The notes beneath the pieces were generated by a model, which worked only from the letters and a program-made list of their open reading frames with translations, did no database searches and had not been told where the DNA came from. A stretch of DNA of 24,737 nt from an uncultured Desulfarculaceae bacterium (lineage in GTDB: Bacteria; Desulfobacterota; Desulfarculia; Desulfarculales; Desulfarculaceae), in contig CALERA010000240.1 of NCBI GenBank assembly GCA_937908275.1, positions 1 through 24,737 of the forward strand. Direction: 5' to 3'. Every line of letters begins with the position of its first letter. Position 1 is the stretch's first letter. This document shows positions 5,653-13,181 of the stretch, piece by piece. A program made the translations under genes and the position numbers.

Positions 5653-6909
5653 ATGCCCGCTTTCTTGGGGATGAGGGGCACCGGCGATTGGGTGACGAAC
5701 CAGCGACCGGAAGCCTGGAACCCGCGGCTGCTGCTGTATTACCCCAACGGGGCCGCGCAGCTCACCGCCATCATGTCCATGATCGGCAAGACCAAGTACA
5801 CCGATCCCCACTTCCACTGGTTCAGCAAGACCCTGCCGGACCAGCGTGGCGCGGTGACCGGGGTCTACACCGATTCAGGTCTGTCCAGCGCCTACGCCAG
5901 CGGCGGCGTGGCTGGCGACACCCTGTACGTCAAGATGGCCGAGGCCGACGCGGACAAGTTCAACGCGGCCCACGTCATCATGCTCACCGACGCCGACGAC
6001 AAGTCCATGCGGGCCCGGGCCCGGGTGTCGGCGGTGACCAAGGCCGGCGCCTCCAGCTACCTCACAGTGAAGTTGCTGGAGGCAGACGACAACGGGTCCA
6101 CCAAGGACCTGAGCGACACCGACACCGCCCTAATCATCGGCTCGGCCCACCCCGAGGGCGCGACCTCCCCCGACGCGATCATGTACGACGTGGTGGAGGA
6201 GGATAACTACATGCAGATTTTCCGCACCAGCATCGAGCACACCGGCACGGCGCTGGCGACGGAGCTGCGGACGGGCGACGCCAAGAAGGAGGCTCGCCGC
6301 GAGAATCTGCTGATCCACGGCATCGAGCGCGAGAAGGCCCTGCTGTTCGGGGTGCCCAGCCAGACCACCGGCAGCAACGGCAAGCCCCTGCGGACCAGCG
6401 GCGGCCTGGATTACTTCATCCAGACCAACCGCTTCAACTTCCTCACCGACGGCGGCGGCACCTGGCTCAGCAAGGGCGAGGACTGGATAAACGCCAAGGT
6501 GGAGCAGGCTTTCCGCTACGGCTCCGAGGACAAGCTCATGCTGTGCGGCTCGGGGCTTATCGCCGCGCTCAACCGGCTGGCCCTGGCCAACGGCCACTTC
6601 GCCCTGGCCGCCGAGACCAAGAGCTACGGCATCAAGGTCATGAGCTGGGTCACCGCGCACGGCGAGATCCCGCTCAAGCCGCACCCGCTGTTCACCACCA
6701 ACCCCCTGCTGCGCAACAGCGGCTTCCTGGTGGAGCCCAAGGAGTTGCAGCGGGTGAGCCTCAAGGGGCGCGACACCATCCTGCGGACCAACATCCAGGC
6801 CAACGACGCCGACAGCGAGAAGGACGAGTGGCTGACCGAGGAGGGTTACGAAATCCACTTCGAGCTGGCGCACTCCGTCTTCCACAACGTGGGCGTGGAC
6901 CCGGCCTAG
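5653..6909 (+). CDS. Major capsid protein, SU10-type (HK97 fold)
   Basis: This 418-residue protein is the shell-forming subunit. The family call rests on the pattern of the SU10/DUF5309 capsid group: an N-terminal region with DPHFHWFSKTL, a central NYMQIFRTSIEHTGTALATELR (about 184-205, split here by reading), then GIEREKALLFGVPSQ (about 223-237). C-terminal beta-rich segments with SWVTAHGEIPLKPHPLF and ELAHSVFHNVG follow. It follows the scaffold gene, as expected. There is no separate protease gene nearby and no obvious long N-terminal delta domain, consistent with a separate scaffold. The 233-base leader and the downstream hairpin are unusual and suggest special control of this gene. Confidence 0.85.
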   Translation: MPAFLGMRGTGDWVTNQRPEAWNPRLLLYYPNGAAQLTAIMSMIGKTKYTDPHFHWFSKTLPDQRGAVTGVYTDSGLSSAYASGGVAGDTLYVKMAEADADKFNAAHVIMLTDADDKSMRARARVSAVTKAGASSYLTVKLLEADDNGSTKDLSDTDTALIIGSAHPEGATSPDAIMYDVVEEDNYMQIFRTSIEHTGTALATELRTGDAKKEARRENLLIHGIEREKALLFGVPSQTTGSNGKPLRTSGGLDYFIQTNRFNFLTDGGGTWLSKGEDWINAKVEQAFRYGSEDKLMLCGSGLIAALNRLALANGHFALAAETKSYGIKVMSWVTAHGEIPLKPHPLFTTNPLLRNSGFLVEPKELQRVSLKGRDTILRTNIQANDADSEKDEWLTEEGYEIHFELAHSVFHNVGVDPA

Positions 6910-6917
6910 CCTGCAAC

Positions 6918-6945
6918 CCGGGGGTCGGCTTCGGCCGGCCCCCGG
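6918..6945 (+). terminator. UUCG-capped 12-bp hairpin after the capsid gene
   Basis: The 12-base arms at 6918-6929 and 6934-6945 (CCGGGGGTCGGC pairing with GCCGGCCCCCGG, one G-T wobble) flank the very stable tetraloop TTCG closed by C-G. It begins 9 bases after the capsid stop. No T-run follows, so intrinsic termination would be partial at best. Protection of the capsid mRNA 3' end or an attenuator is equally likely. Confidence 0.7.
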
Positions 6946-6966
6946 CCACCTGCCTGCGGAGGGCGC

Positions 6967-7368
6967 ATGGCCGAAGTGGTCATCAGGGTTGGCGGGTTCG
7001 GCCCGTTCAAGAACTCCTCGGACAAGGGGATCACCTGCACCAAGGCCCCCGTGCTGCCCGAGGATGTTCTTCGACTGGCCGACGCCGGGGCACTGGCCGG
7101 CTTCAACCAAGTGGCCGTAGACGGGCAAGAGCCCCTGGTGGCGGATGGGGACGGCCAAGTCCTGATCGTGGTGGGTGGGGTGGGGGTGGTGGTGACCACC
7201 GACCCGGCGACGGACACCCTGACCATCGGCATCGTTTTCGGGACCGGGGCCGGCCAGGCTTGCGAGGGGAACGACGCCCGGCTCTTCGACGCTCGCAACC
7301 CCCTGCCCCACGCCGCCAGCCATGCCCCGGGCGGGGCTGATCCCGTGCCGTTCATGATTACCGACTAG
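6967..7368 (+). CDS. Head fibre/decoration-like protein
   Basis: This 133-residue protein follows the capsid gene. The C-terminal part carries GNDARLFDAR and HAASHAPGGADP (about 101-126), variants of a motif (DDARLSDAR...HASGGADP) that recurs in phage fibre and head-fibre proteins. The middle has short beta-strand repeats (GQVLIVVGGVGVVVTTDPAT, DTLTIGIV). These features suggest a trimeric surface or fibre-base protein, possibly bound to the capsid. An assignment to tail fibre is also possible. The ATG is preceded by GGAGGG. Confidence is good that it is a virion surface protein and lower for the exact site. Confidence 0.65.
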   Translation: MAEVVIRVGGFGPFKNSSDKGITCTKAPVLPEDVLRLADAGALAGFNQVAVDGQEPLVADGDGQVLIVVGGVGVVVTTDPATDTLTIGIVFGTGAGQACEGNDARLFDARNPLPHAASHAPGGADPVPFMITD

Positions 7369-7378
7369 GGAGGCCACG

Positions 7379-7933
7379 ATGGCAGAGTTCCCATTCAGCG
7401 ACACCAAGCTCATCGACGAGTCCCAGCCGAACGACGCCACTCTGGGCACCGCCCTCGACGACTCGGTACGGGAAAACCGCCGGGCGCTCAACTATGTTTG
7501 GGGGCGGGCCACGATTCGTCATTCACGACGTGTTGACCTGGTGCCGCTGGTGCAGTCGTTGAGCGTCCAGGGGGACAAGATCCTGCTCCTGGCCATCTCC
7601 GAAACCCCGCACACCCTGGTCCAGCTGACGGGTGGCTACGAGGGGCAGCTCATCTATCTGCTCCTGGAGGAGACCACGCCTGGCGACCAGGTGATCCTGC
7701 ACCACAACAGCCAGTACATCGCCCTGACGGATGGGCGGGATTTCGCGCTGCAGCCTGGCGACCTGATCTGCCTGCGCAATGTGGGTGGGGACCTGGAGGC
7801 GAGCGTGAACGGACGGTGGGTTGAAGTCTTCCGGGAAGTGGCCGGGGCCATCATGGGGCTCATCAGCCCCGGCGGTGACCGGTTCGAGTTGGGGGTCTCC
7901 GACCAGGGCGCCGTAACGGTGCGGGAGCTGTAG
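7379..7933 (+). CDS. Virion surface/fibre-like protein, beta-rich
   Basis: This 184-residue protein starts 11 bases after the previous stop with GGGAGG before its ATG. Residues about 80-145 form alternating strands (TGGYEGQLIYLLLEE, DQVILHHNSQYIAL, FALQPGDLICLRNV, GRWVEVFRE). This resembles the repeated 'GG..GQ..yl......v.i......l......l..gd...l.......W.e' unit seen in phage fibre shaft and appendage proteins. The N-terminus (PFSDTKLIDESQPNDATLG) resembles an attachment segment. Together with the preceding gene it probably makes a head or neck appendage. The family is not named with certainty. Confidence 0.6.
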   Translation: MAEFPFSDTKLIDESQPNDATLGTALDDSVRENRRALNYVWGRATIRHSRRVDLVPLVQSLSVQGDKILLLAISETPHTLVQLTGGYEGQLIYLLLEETTPGDQVILHHNSQYIALTDGRDFALQPGDLICLRNVGGDLEASVNGRWVEVFREVAGAIMGLISPGGDRFELGVSDQGAVTVREL

Positions 7934-7935
7934 GC

Positions 7936-8643
7936 ATGGACCTGACTAGCCTGCGCACCACGTTCCGCAGCCGCTCCGGCCGCATGGACCTGGCCGACGC
8001 CGAGGTGGACTACTACCTCAACGCCGGCCAGCGATGGCTGGACGCCCAGGTCAGCCACCCCAAGGCCACTGCCCGCGCCTTCAAGCAGGTCAAGGCAGGG
8101 GCCGTGGGAGTGACCTTCTCCGCCACCTGCAGGGTGATCGAGCGGGTGGAGGTGGCCAACCGCGAAAGCCGGACCAAGCTGGAAAAGCGCGAGGTGGAGG
8201 AGCTTCGCGCGGCCTACCCCGGGATGTTCTCCAGCCTGGGCCAGGGGAGGCCGCTCTACTGGATGCCGGCCCTCCTGCGCACCAATCCGGACGTGCTCAG
8301 CGTCGCGGACCTGCAGGTCTACCTGGGCTACCTCGATGCCCTGGTCGGCGTGGACTACGGCTACAACGGGGTGATCCTCTACCCCCCGGCCGATGGCGAG
8401 TATGTGGTGGAGGTCACCGGGAAGTTTTTCAGCCCCCAGCTCGGCGGCGATAATTCCGGCTCGTGGTGGGCGGAGGTCCAGCCCCACCTGTTGCTGATGG
8501 CTGCCCGCCGCGCCCTGGAGGTGGATTACCGCAACCGGGAGGGGGTCCAGGATTGGGAGGCGGCCATGGCTTCCGAGCTGTCCGCCATCGAAGGTGACAT
8601 GGCCGAGCAGGAGAGCATCGGCGTGAGGAGGATGCGGGGATGA
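7936..8643 (+). CDS. Head-tail adaptor protein (SU10 adaptor-like)
   Basis: This 235-residue protein has the layout of podovirus adaptor/head-completion proteins. The N-terminal helix carries the LTSLRTTFRSRSGR and ADAEVDYYLNAGQRWLDAQ motif that packs against the portal. A beta region (YWMPALLRTNPDVLSVADLQ, GVILYPPADGEYVVEVTGKFF) and a C-terminal helix follow (HLLLMAARRALEVDYRNREG, WEAAMASELSAIEGDMAEQE). The 'LN.GQRWLD' and 'Y.....Y...' patterns resemble the SU10 adaptor family. It would sit between the portal ring and the nozzle. The gene starts two bases after the preceding stop and overlaps the next start. Confidence 0.75.
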   Translation: MDLTSLRTTFRSRSGRMDLADAEVDYYLNAGQRWLDAQVSHPKATARAFKQVKAGAVGVTFSATCRVIERVEVANRESRTKLEKREVEELRAAYPGMFSSLGQGRPLYWMPALLRTNPDVLSVADLQVYLGYLDALVGVDYGYNGVILYPPADGEYVVEVTGKFFSPQLGGDNSGSWWAEVQPHLLLMAARRALEVDYRNREGVQDWEAAMASELSAIEGDMAEQESIGVRRMRG

Positions 8644-9068
8644 GCGAGCACCTGGAGTTTGTGAGCTTGGAAGAGGTCAAGGCCCTGCCCCTGCATCTGG
8701 ACGCGGGTGGGGCCCAAGCGGTGCAGGCGCTCCTCAACGAGGTCCTGACCCGGGTCCACAACCGGGCCGTGGAAACGGCCCTGCTGTCCATGCCCGAAAC
8801 GATCCTGTACCTCCTGCGCAACCAGGCGAGCAAGGCCAAGCTCTTCAAGGACTTTTCATCGGAGAACTCCGACCTGGTGGGCGATGCCAGGTTCCCGGCG
8901 ACCGTGGAGGAAATCGAGGCCCTGCACCCGGCCTGGGCCTATGAGCAGGTCTTAGCCGAGGCGGCCAGGATTCACCGGGCGGCCAAGGAGGTAAGCCGCC
9001 TGGGGGCGGTTTCGGACGTGCGCCCGGACCTGGAGGCGGCGGACGAGTTCCTGCAAGGAGCGCTGTAG
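8640..9068 (+). CDS. Hypothetical protein in connector region
   Basis: This 142-residue, mainly helical, acidic protein has an ATG that overlaps the adaptor stop (ATGA), with AGGAGG 8 bases upstream. Helices are suggested at VQALLNEVLTRVHNRAVETALLSM and IEALHPAWAYEQVLAEAARIHRAAKEV. No motif links it to a known family. Its place between adaptor and nozzle suggests a connector or assembly role, but that is context only. Confidence 0.75.
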   Translation: MSEHLEFVSLEEVKALPLHLDAGGAQAVQALLNEVLTRVHNRAVETALLSMPETILYLLRNQASKAKLFKDFSSENSDLVGDARFPATVEEIEALHPAWAYEQVLAEAARIHRAAKEVSRLGAVSDVRPDLEAADEFLQGAL

Positions 9069-9069
9069 C

Positions 9070-9330
9070 ATGGCCGAGTTCAAGACGCTCAAGGGGTCAA
9101 CCACTGAGGAGCGGATGCTGTCAGCCGACAGCCAGATCGAGGCCCTGACCCGGAAGCTGGAGGCCCTGCAGCAGGCCCAGGCCGGCGGGACGGCCGACGC
9201 CACCCCCCGCCGCCGGGATGCCCGCCTGGAGGCGCTGGAGGGGGCTGTCGCGGCGCTCTTGAAGCACCTGGGGGTGGAGGCCCAGACCAACACCACGGCC
9301 GTTGACCTGGTGCCGGCGGGCGAGGGGTAG
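9070..9330 (+). CDS. Small coiled-coil protein
   Basis: This 86-residue protein has two heptad-like helices (MLSADSQIEALTRKLEALQQAQ and RRDARLEALEGAVAALLKHLGVE) joined by a Gly/Ala/Thr-rich turn, suggesting a helical hairpin or oligomeriser. AAGGAG lies 9 bases before the ATG. It is part of the connector/tail run, but no family is recognised. Confidence 0.75.
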   Translation: MAEFKTLKGSTTEERMLSADSQIEALTRKLEALQQAQAGGTADATPRRRDARLEALEGAVAALLKHLGVEAQTNTTAVDLVPAGEG

Positions 9331-9334
9331 CGGC

Positions 9335-10729
9335 ATGAAGGAGTTTTTCCTGCCCTTGCGCGACCACCTGGCCGCGGGCCTGCGCCGGCAGGAGTTCACC
9401 CGGCCTGGGGAGCCCGGGCTAGACCTGGCCGAAAACCTGAGGCCAACGGTCGGCGGCCTGCGGGCCGCCTACTCACCGTTTGCGCCGGATGGCGTCATCG
9501 GCTCATGGCCCTATCCGCAGATGTTCCTGACTTCGCAAGGAATTTTGCTGGCCACGGCCGATGCGTTTTCCTCTCTGGCTGGAGAGGTTTCTACCCCGCT
9601 GGTCCAGGGGCTCACCCCCGGCACCCCCTGGGCACTGGCCGACTTCCTTGGCTACATGCTGGCCACCAACGGGGCCCAGCGAGTGACCCGGGGCCCGGCC
9701 GAGGGCGGCGGGTTCGCCTGGGCCGGGCTGGCTGCAGAGGAGGAACCCGGGGTGCCCCTGGCCGGGGCCCTGACCAACTTCAATGGCCAGGCGGTGGCCG
9801 GGGACCTGCCCGCGACCTGGCAAGGGGCCGGGGCGAATTGGGTGGCCTGGTCCAGGATCGGCAGTATCGAGTTCACCCCAGGCCCCGGCAACGTGGCCGG
9901 GTTCCGGCCCATGGCCTGGCCCGGCCGGGTGTTGGCGGTCCGCCAGCTGGGCCAGCACGTCATGGTCTACGGCGACCAGGGCGTGAGCTACCTTCTGCCG
10001 GTGGAGAGCCCAGCCCCGACTTTCGGGCTGCGAGAGTTCGATGGGGTTAGCGGCATCGCCGGCCGGCTCGCTGTCTGCGGGACCGAGACGGTGCACTACT
10101 TCGTGGACGATCAGGGCGAGCTGTGGCGGGTGACCGACAACCACGAGTTGACCTGGCTCGGCTACGGCGATTTTCTCCGCCCCTTGCTCGCCGAGGGCCT
10201 GGTGCTGAGCTACAACCGCCAGGCCCAGGAGGTGATCCTGTCCGGGCCGACGGTGCACTACACCTACAGCCACCGGGCAAAGGCCATGGCTGGGCCGGCG
10301 GCGGGCGGGGTGTCGGGAGCGGCCTACCTGGGCGGCGAGCTGGTGGTGGTCGGCCCGGAGGCCCCCGACCTGCAGGGAGCCCAGGCCCTTCTGGTGACCG
10401 CTCCGCTGGATCTCCAGAAACGAGCTATCACCAGCCTGGAATGGGTGGAGGTGGTGGGATCCGGCGTGTCCGGTCTGGAGGTGGCGGTGGACTTCCGCTA
10501 CTCCGAGGACGCCTCCTGGACCCGAAGCGCCTGGCGGCCGGCCAGCTCCGAGGGGGTGGCCCGGATTGGAGTCTCAGGGGCCGAGTATCGCATTTGCCTG
10601 CGCTGTGACCTGCGATCGGACCTGTTCCTGTCGCAGCTCAACCTGCGCTGGAAGTCCCAGGACAAGCGGTTTAGCCGAGGATCGGAGGCGATCAATTGGG
10701 GACAGGGCAACCCGTCTGGCGCTGCGTAA
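9335..10729 (+). CDS. Tail nozzle / stabilisation-like protein (beta-propeller type)
   Basis: This 464-residue protein starts at the ATG 9335 (AGGGG upstream). In-frame codons back to GTG 9302 lie inside the previous gene without a ribosome site. The sequence is beta-rich with repeated blade-like pieces: ANWVAWSRIGSIEFTPG, VLAVRQLGQHVMVYGDQGVSYL, GRLAVCGTETVHYFVDDQGELWRV, LVLSYNRQAQEVILSG. This is the pattern of podovirus nozzle/stabilisation proteins (T7 gp12, P22 gp10-like), and its position after the adaptor fits. The C-terminal 100 residues (about 355-455) look like a separate beta domain. Exact homology to a named family is inferred from layout rather than from a diagnostic motif. Confidence 0.65.
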   Translation: MKEFFLPLRDHLAAGLRRQEFTRPGEPGLDLAENLRPTVGGLRAAYSPFAPDGVIGSWPYPQMFLTSQGILLATADAFSSLAGEVSTPLVQGLTPGTPWALADFLGYMLATNGAQRVTRGPAEGGGFAWAGLAAEEEPGVPLAGALTNFNGQAVAGDLPATWQGAGANWVAWSRIGSIEFTPGPGNVAGFRPMAWPGRVLAVRQLGQHVMVYGDQGVSYLLPVESPAPTFGLREFDGVSGIAGRLAVCGTETVHYFVDDQGELWRVTDNHELTWLGYGDFLRPLLAEGLVLSYNRQAQEVILSGPTVHYTYSHRAKAMAGPAAGGVSGAAYLGGELVVVGPEAPDLQGAQALLVTAPLDLQKRAITSLEWVEVVGSGVSGLEVAVDFRYSEDASWTRSAWRPASSEGVARIGVSGAEYRICLRCDLRSDLFLSQLNLRWKSQDKRFSRGSEAINWGQGNPSGAA

Positions 10730-11160
10730 AGCTGCAGCCCGAGAATCTAAAGCGCGTATGGGCCTATGTTCGGTTTGGCGTGATGCGCTCCTGCCCGCCG
10801 CATGTCCCGATGCGGCAGGAGCGGGTCCGCGAGGTCCTGGGCAGCTTGTTGGCCGGCCGCGCGCAGTGCTGGCTGCTCTACTGCCAGGGTGATGATGGTC
10901 TCCGGCATCTCCACGCCATGCTGGTCAGTACGATCGAGCTGGAAAAGGTGGCGCGCACCCGGTTTTTGAATCTCTGGGCCATGTTCGCATTCCGGCATTC
11001 CCCGCCCGAGGGCTGGCAGGTCATGCGGGCTGCGGTGGAGGAGTTCGGCCGGGGCCAGGGCTGCGCCAGCATCACCGCCCTCACGGTGAACCCCAAGGCG
11101 GCGGAGTTAGCCATGGCCCTGGGCGGCAGCCAGTTCAGCCTCATGGTGAAGGAGCTGTAG
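10696..11160 (+). CDS. GNAT-like protein in the tail operon (TTG start)
   Basis: This 154-residue protein starts at TTG 10696, with GGAGG (10684-10688) 7 bases upstream, and overlaps the 3' end of the nozzle-like gene by 34 bases. The layout follows the GNAT acyltransferase fold: a strand pair near QCWLLYCQG and HLHAMLVSTIE, a helix (EGWQVMRAAVEEFGRGQGCASI), TALTVNPKAAELAMALGGSQ (equivalent to the 'A..lY.k.GF' helix), and a final strand SLMVKEL. The acetyl-CoA loop (Q/R-x-x-G-x-G/A) is not well preserved, so catalytic activity is doubtful. GNAT-like proteins are known among tail genes of related phages. Role unknown. Confidence 0.6.
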   Translation: MGTGQPVWRCVKLQPENLKRVWAYVRFGVMRSCPPHVPMRQERVREVLGSLLAGRAQCWLLYCQGDDGLRHLHAMLVSTIELEKVARTRFLNLWAMFAFRHSPPEGWQVMRAAVEEFGRGQGCASITALTVNPKAAELAMALGGSQFSLMVKEL

Positions 11161-11163
11161 TAA

Positions 11164-12096
11164 ATGGGATTCGGAAGCGGCGGCGGTGGCAGCTCGGGCG
11201 AGGTTTCCTTTCCCGAGTACATGGAGAACCGGCACGACGCCTGGCTGGCCGACGTTACCACGGCCATGAACGAGGCCCGGACCGGCCTGAGCCCCTACGC
11301 GGGGTTCGTGACTGTGGACCCGGCGGCGGTGTTCGGCGGCTCCGGGCTCCAGGCGTTTGACGCCCTGGGAGATCTGTCCTCGTTCGACGTGGACGCTCGG
11401 TTTGCCAGCCATTACTCGATGCTGGCCGACCACAACGCCGCCATCCCCGGGGCCCTGAGTGAAAGCGACATCGCCACCATCACCAACGCTGAGGCCGACA
11501 GGCTGGCAGCGACGAGGGACAGCAAGGTTTTGCCCTCGTTCGAGGCCGGAATGCGAAATATCAACGCGGTGGTTAGCAGCGCCTTCGTCCTGGGCCGGGC
11601 CAACATCGAAAGCGAGATGATCCGCGATGTGGCCGCCCTTGACGCCAAGCTAAGGGCACAGAATCCCAGCCTGGGCATTGAGGCTGCGCGGGTCGCGGTG
11701 CAGCAGAACCAGAGCAACCACGAGACGGCCCGGGCCCTGGCCGGGGCCGAGCAAGAGCTGAGCCGCCAGGTGGTGGTGCTGGCGGCCGAGATTGGGCGCA
11801 TCTACTCGGCCGCCCGCCTGGACGTGGACAAGACCGAAATGGAATTCGCGGCCAAGGACAGGCTGTTTGACCTGGAGACCTTCCAATACGGCTCCAACGT
11901 GATGGCAGGCATCCAGGGCGGCACCGCGAGCAAGAGTTCCCAGGGCTCCACGACTCAAAACGCCATCGGCGGAGCCCTGTCCGGTGCGGCGGCGGGGGCC
12001 TCTGTGGCGGCCCTGGCCGGGGCCACGGGTGGCGCGGCCCTGCCGTTCATCGGAGTCGGCGCGGCCCTGGGCCTGGCCGGTGGCCTGTTTGGTTAA
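11164..12096 (+). CDS. Internal virion/ejection protein with glycine-zipper C-terminus
   Basis: This 310-residue protein opens with a Gly/Ser-rich start (MGFGSGGGGSSG) and a long helical body. The body includes LGIEAARVAVQQNQSNHETARALAG and ELSRQVVVLAAEIGRIYSAARL. The C-terminal segment 267-310 is almost only Gly/Ala and hydrophobic (AIGGALSGAAAGASVAALAG, GVGAALGLAGGLFG), a glycine-zipper able to insert in membranes. Helical body plus membrane-active end is typical of ejection proteins that form a channel through the cell envelope during DNA entry (functional analogues of T7 gp14 or P22 gp7). AAGGAG lies 9 bases before the ATG and is embedded in the end of the previous gene. Confidence 0.7.
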   Translation: MGFGSGGGGSSGEVSFPEYMENRHDAWLADVTTAMNEARTGLSPYAGFVTVDPAAVFGGSGLQAFDALGDLSSFDVDARFASHYSMLADHNAAIPGALSESDIATITNAEADRLAATRDSKVLPSFEAGMRNINAVVSSAFVLGRANIESEMIRDVAALDAKLRAQNPSLGIEAARVAVQQNQSNHETARALAGAEQELSRQVVVLAAEIGRIYSAARLDVDKTEMEFAAKDRLFDLETFQYGSNVMAGIQGGTASKSSQGSTTQNAIGGALSGAAAGASVAALAGATGGAALPFIGVGAALGLAGGLFG

Positions 12097-12107
12097 GGAG
12101 GAGATTA

Positions 12108-13181
12108 ATGTTCGAGCAGTTGGCAGGAAATCCCGCAGCCCTGAGCTACCTTCTGGGCACCATGGGGCAGGCCGTGGCCGCGCCCAACACCTGGCAGCAG
12201 CGGGTCGGCGGCGCGGCGGCCGGCATCGGCGGCCAGATCCAGCAGGCCCGGGCCCTGGGCGGGCTTCTCGGCCAGGGGCAGGCCACGACCCCGGGAACGA
12301 TCCCGGGGCAGGCCGGATCCAATCCGCTCATCGCCCGCAGCGGGACCGACGTGATGGGCACCAGCGGGCAGCTTGAGGAGGTCGGTGGCATGGGTTATGT
12401 GCCCCCCACCAGCGTCCAGAGCCAGCCGGCCGGCCAAGGAGCGCTGCCCCTGTCCCAGGGCGTGGGCGTCAACCCCTCGAGCCTGGCCGCGTTCTCCCTG
12501 CTCTCCCGGGGCTGGGGTGGCTCGGGTTTTAATGTGCCCCCGGAGCTGTTCTCACCCGTGAACGCCCTGGGGGCTGACCTGCCGAACGCGCTCAAGACGG
12601 CTACCACCGTGCAACTGGCCCAGGACCAGCTCAGCGGAGCCAGGGACATCCGCCAGGCCATCATCAAGGACTCCATCGAGGGCCGGCGCGAGGATGCCCG
12701 CTATCGCCTGGCCCTGCGCCAGGAAAACCTGCGCCTGCAGCTCCAGGAGATGAAGGACCAGGCGGCCGACGAGCGCCTAGACCGGCGAGAGCGGGCGGCG
12801 GCCGAGCGCCAGGCCCGACAAATCGAGGCGACCCTGGCCGGCATCGACAAGCGCATGGCCCGGGAAAAGTGGGGTGCTCCCTTCGCGGGGGTCGATGACC
12901 AGGGCAACCCGGCCATGTTCCGGCCCAACGCCCAGGGCGGGGTGGCGAAGATTCCGGGGGTCAATCCGCCGTCCACAGCCCAGGATCGACTGGACCTGTC
13001 GGCTCTGACTTCCTTGCTTAAGGCTGACCTCGCCATGTTGGAGACCATGGGCGAGAAGGACCCGGAGCGCCCTGCGACCCTGGCGCGCATCAAGAAGTCC
13101 CGGGCGGCCATCGAGGCGCTGGGGGCACAGAAGGCAGGGACGGCTCCTGATCCGGCCGATCCCTTGGGGCTGTTCAAGTGA
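12108..13181 (+). CDS. Internal virion protein, coiled coil
   Basis: This 357-residue protein has a near-ideal ribosome site (AAGGAGG, 6 bases before the ATG). The first 60 residues are Gly/Ala/Gln-rich helix (SYLLGTMGQAVAAPN, RVGGAAAGIGGQIQQARALG). A Gly/Pro/Ser linker follows, then a highly charged coiled coil at about 188-254 (RREDARYRLALRQENLRLQL onward), and a helical end. It lies between the glycine-zipper protein and the giant protein, the place of T7 gp15-type ejection proteins, and is coupled to the giant gene by a TGATG overlap. No enzymatic motif is seen. Confidence 0.65.
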   Translation: MFEQLAGNPAALSYLLGTMGQAVAAPNTWQQRVGGAAAGIGGQIQQARALGGLLGQGQATTPGTIPGQAGSNPLIARSGTDVMGTSGQLEEVGGMGYVPPTSVQSQPAGQGALPLSQGVGVNPSSLAAFSLLSRGWGGSGFNVPPELFSPVNALGADLPNALKTATTVQLAQDQLSGARDIRQAIIKDSIEGRREDARYRLALRQENLRLQLQEMKDQAADERLDRRERAAAERQARQIEATLAGIDKRMAREKWGAPFAGVDDQGNPAMFRPNAQGGVAKIPGVNPPSTAQDRLDLSALTSLLKADLAMLETMGEKDPERPATLARIKKSRAAIEALGAQKAGTAPDPADPLGLFK

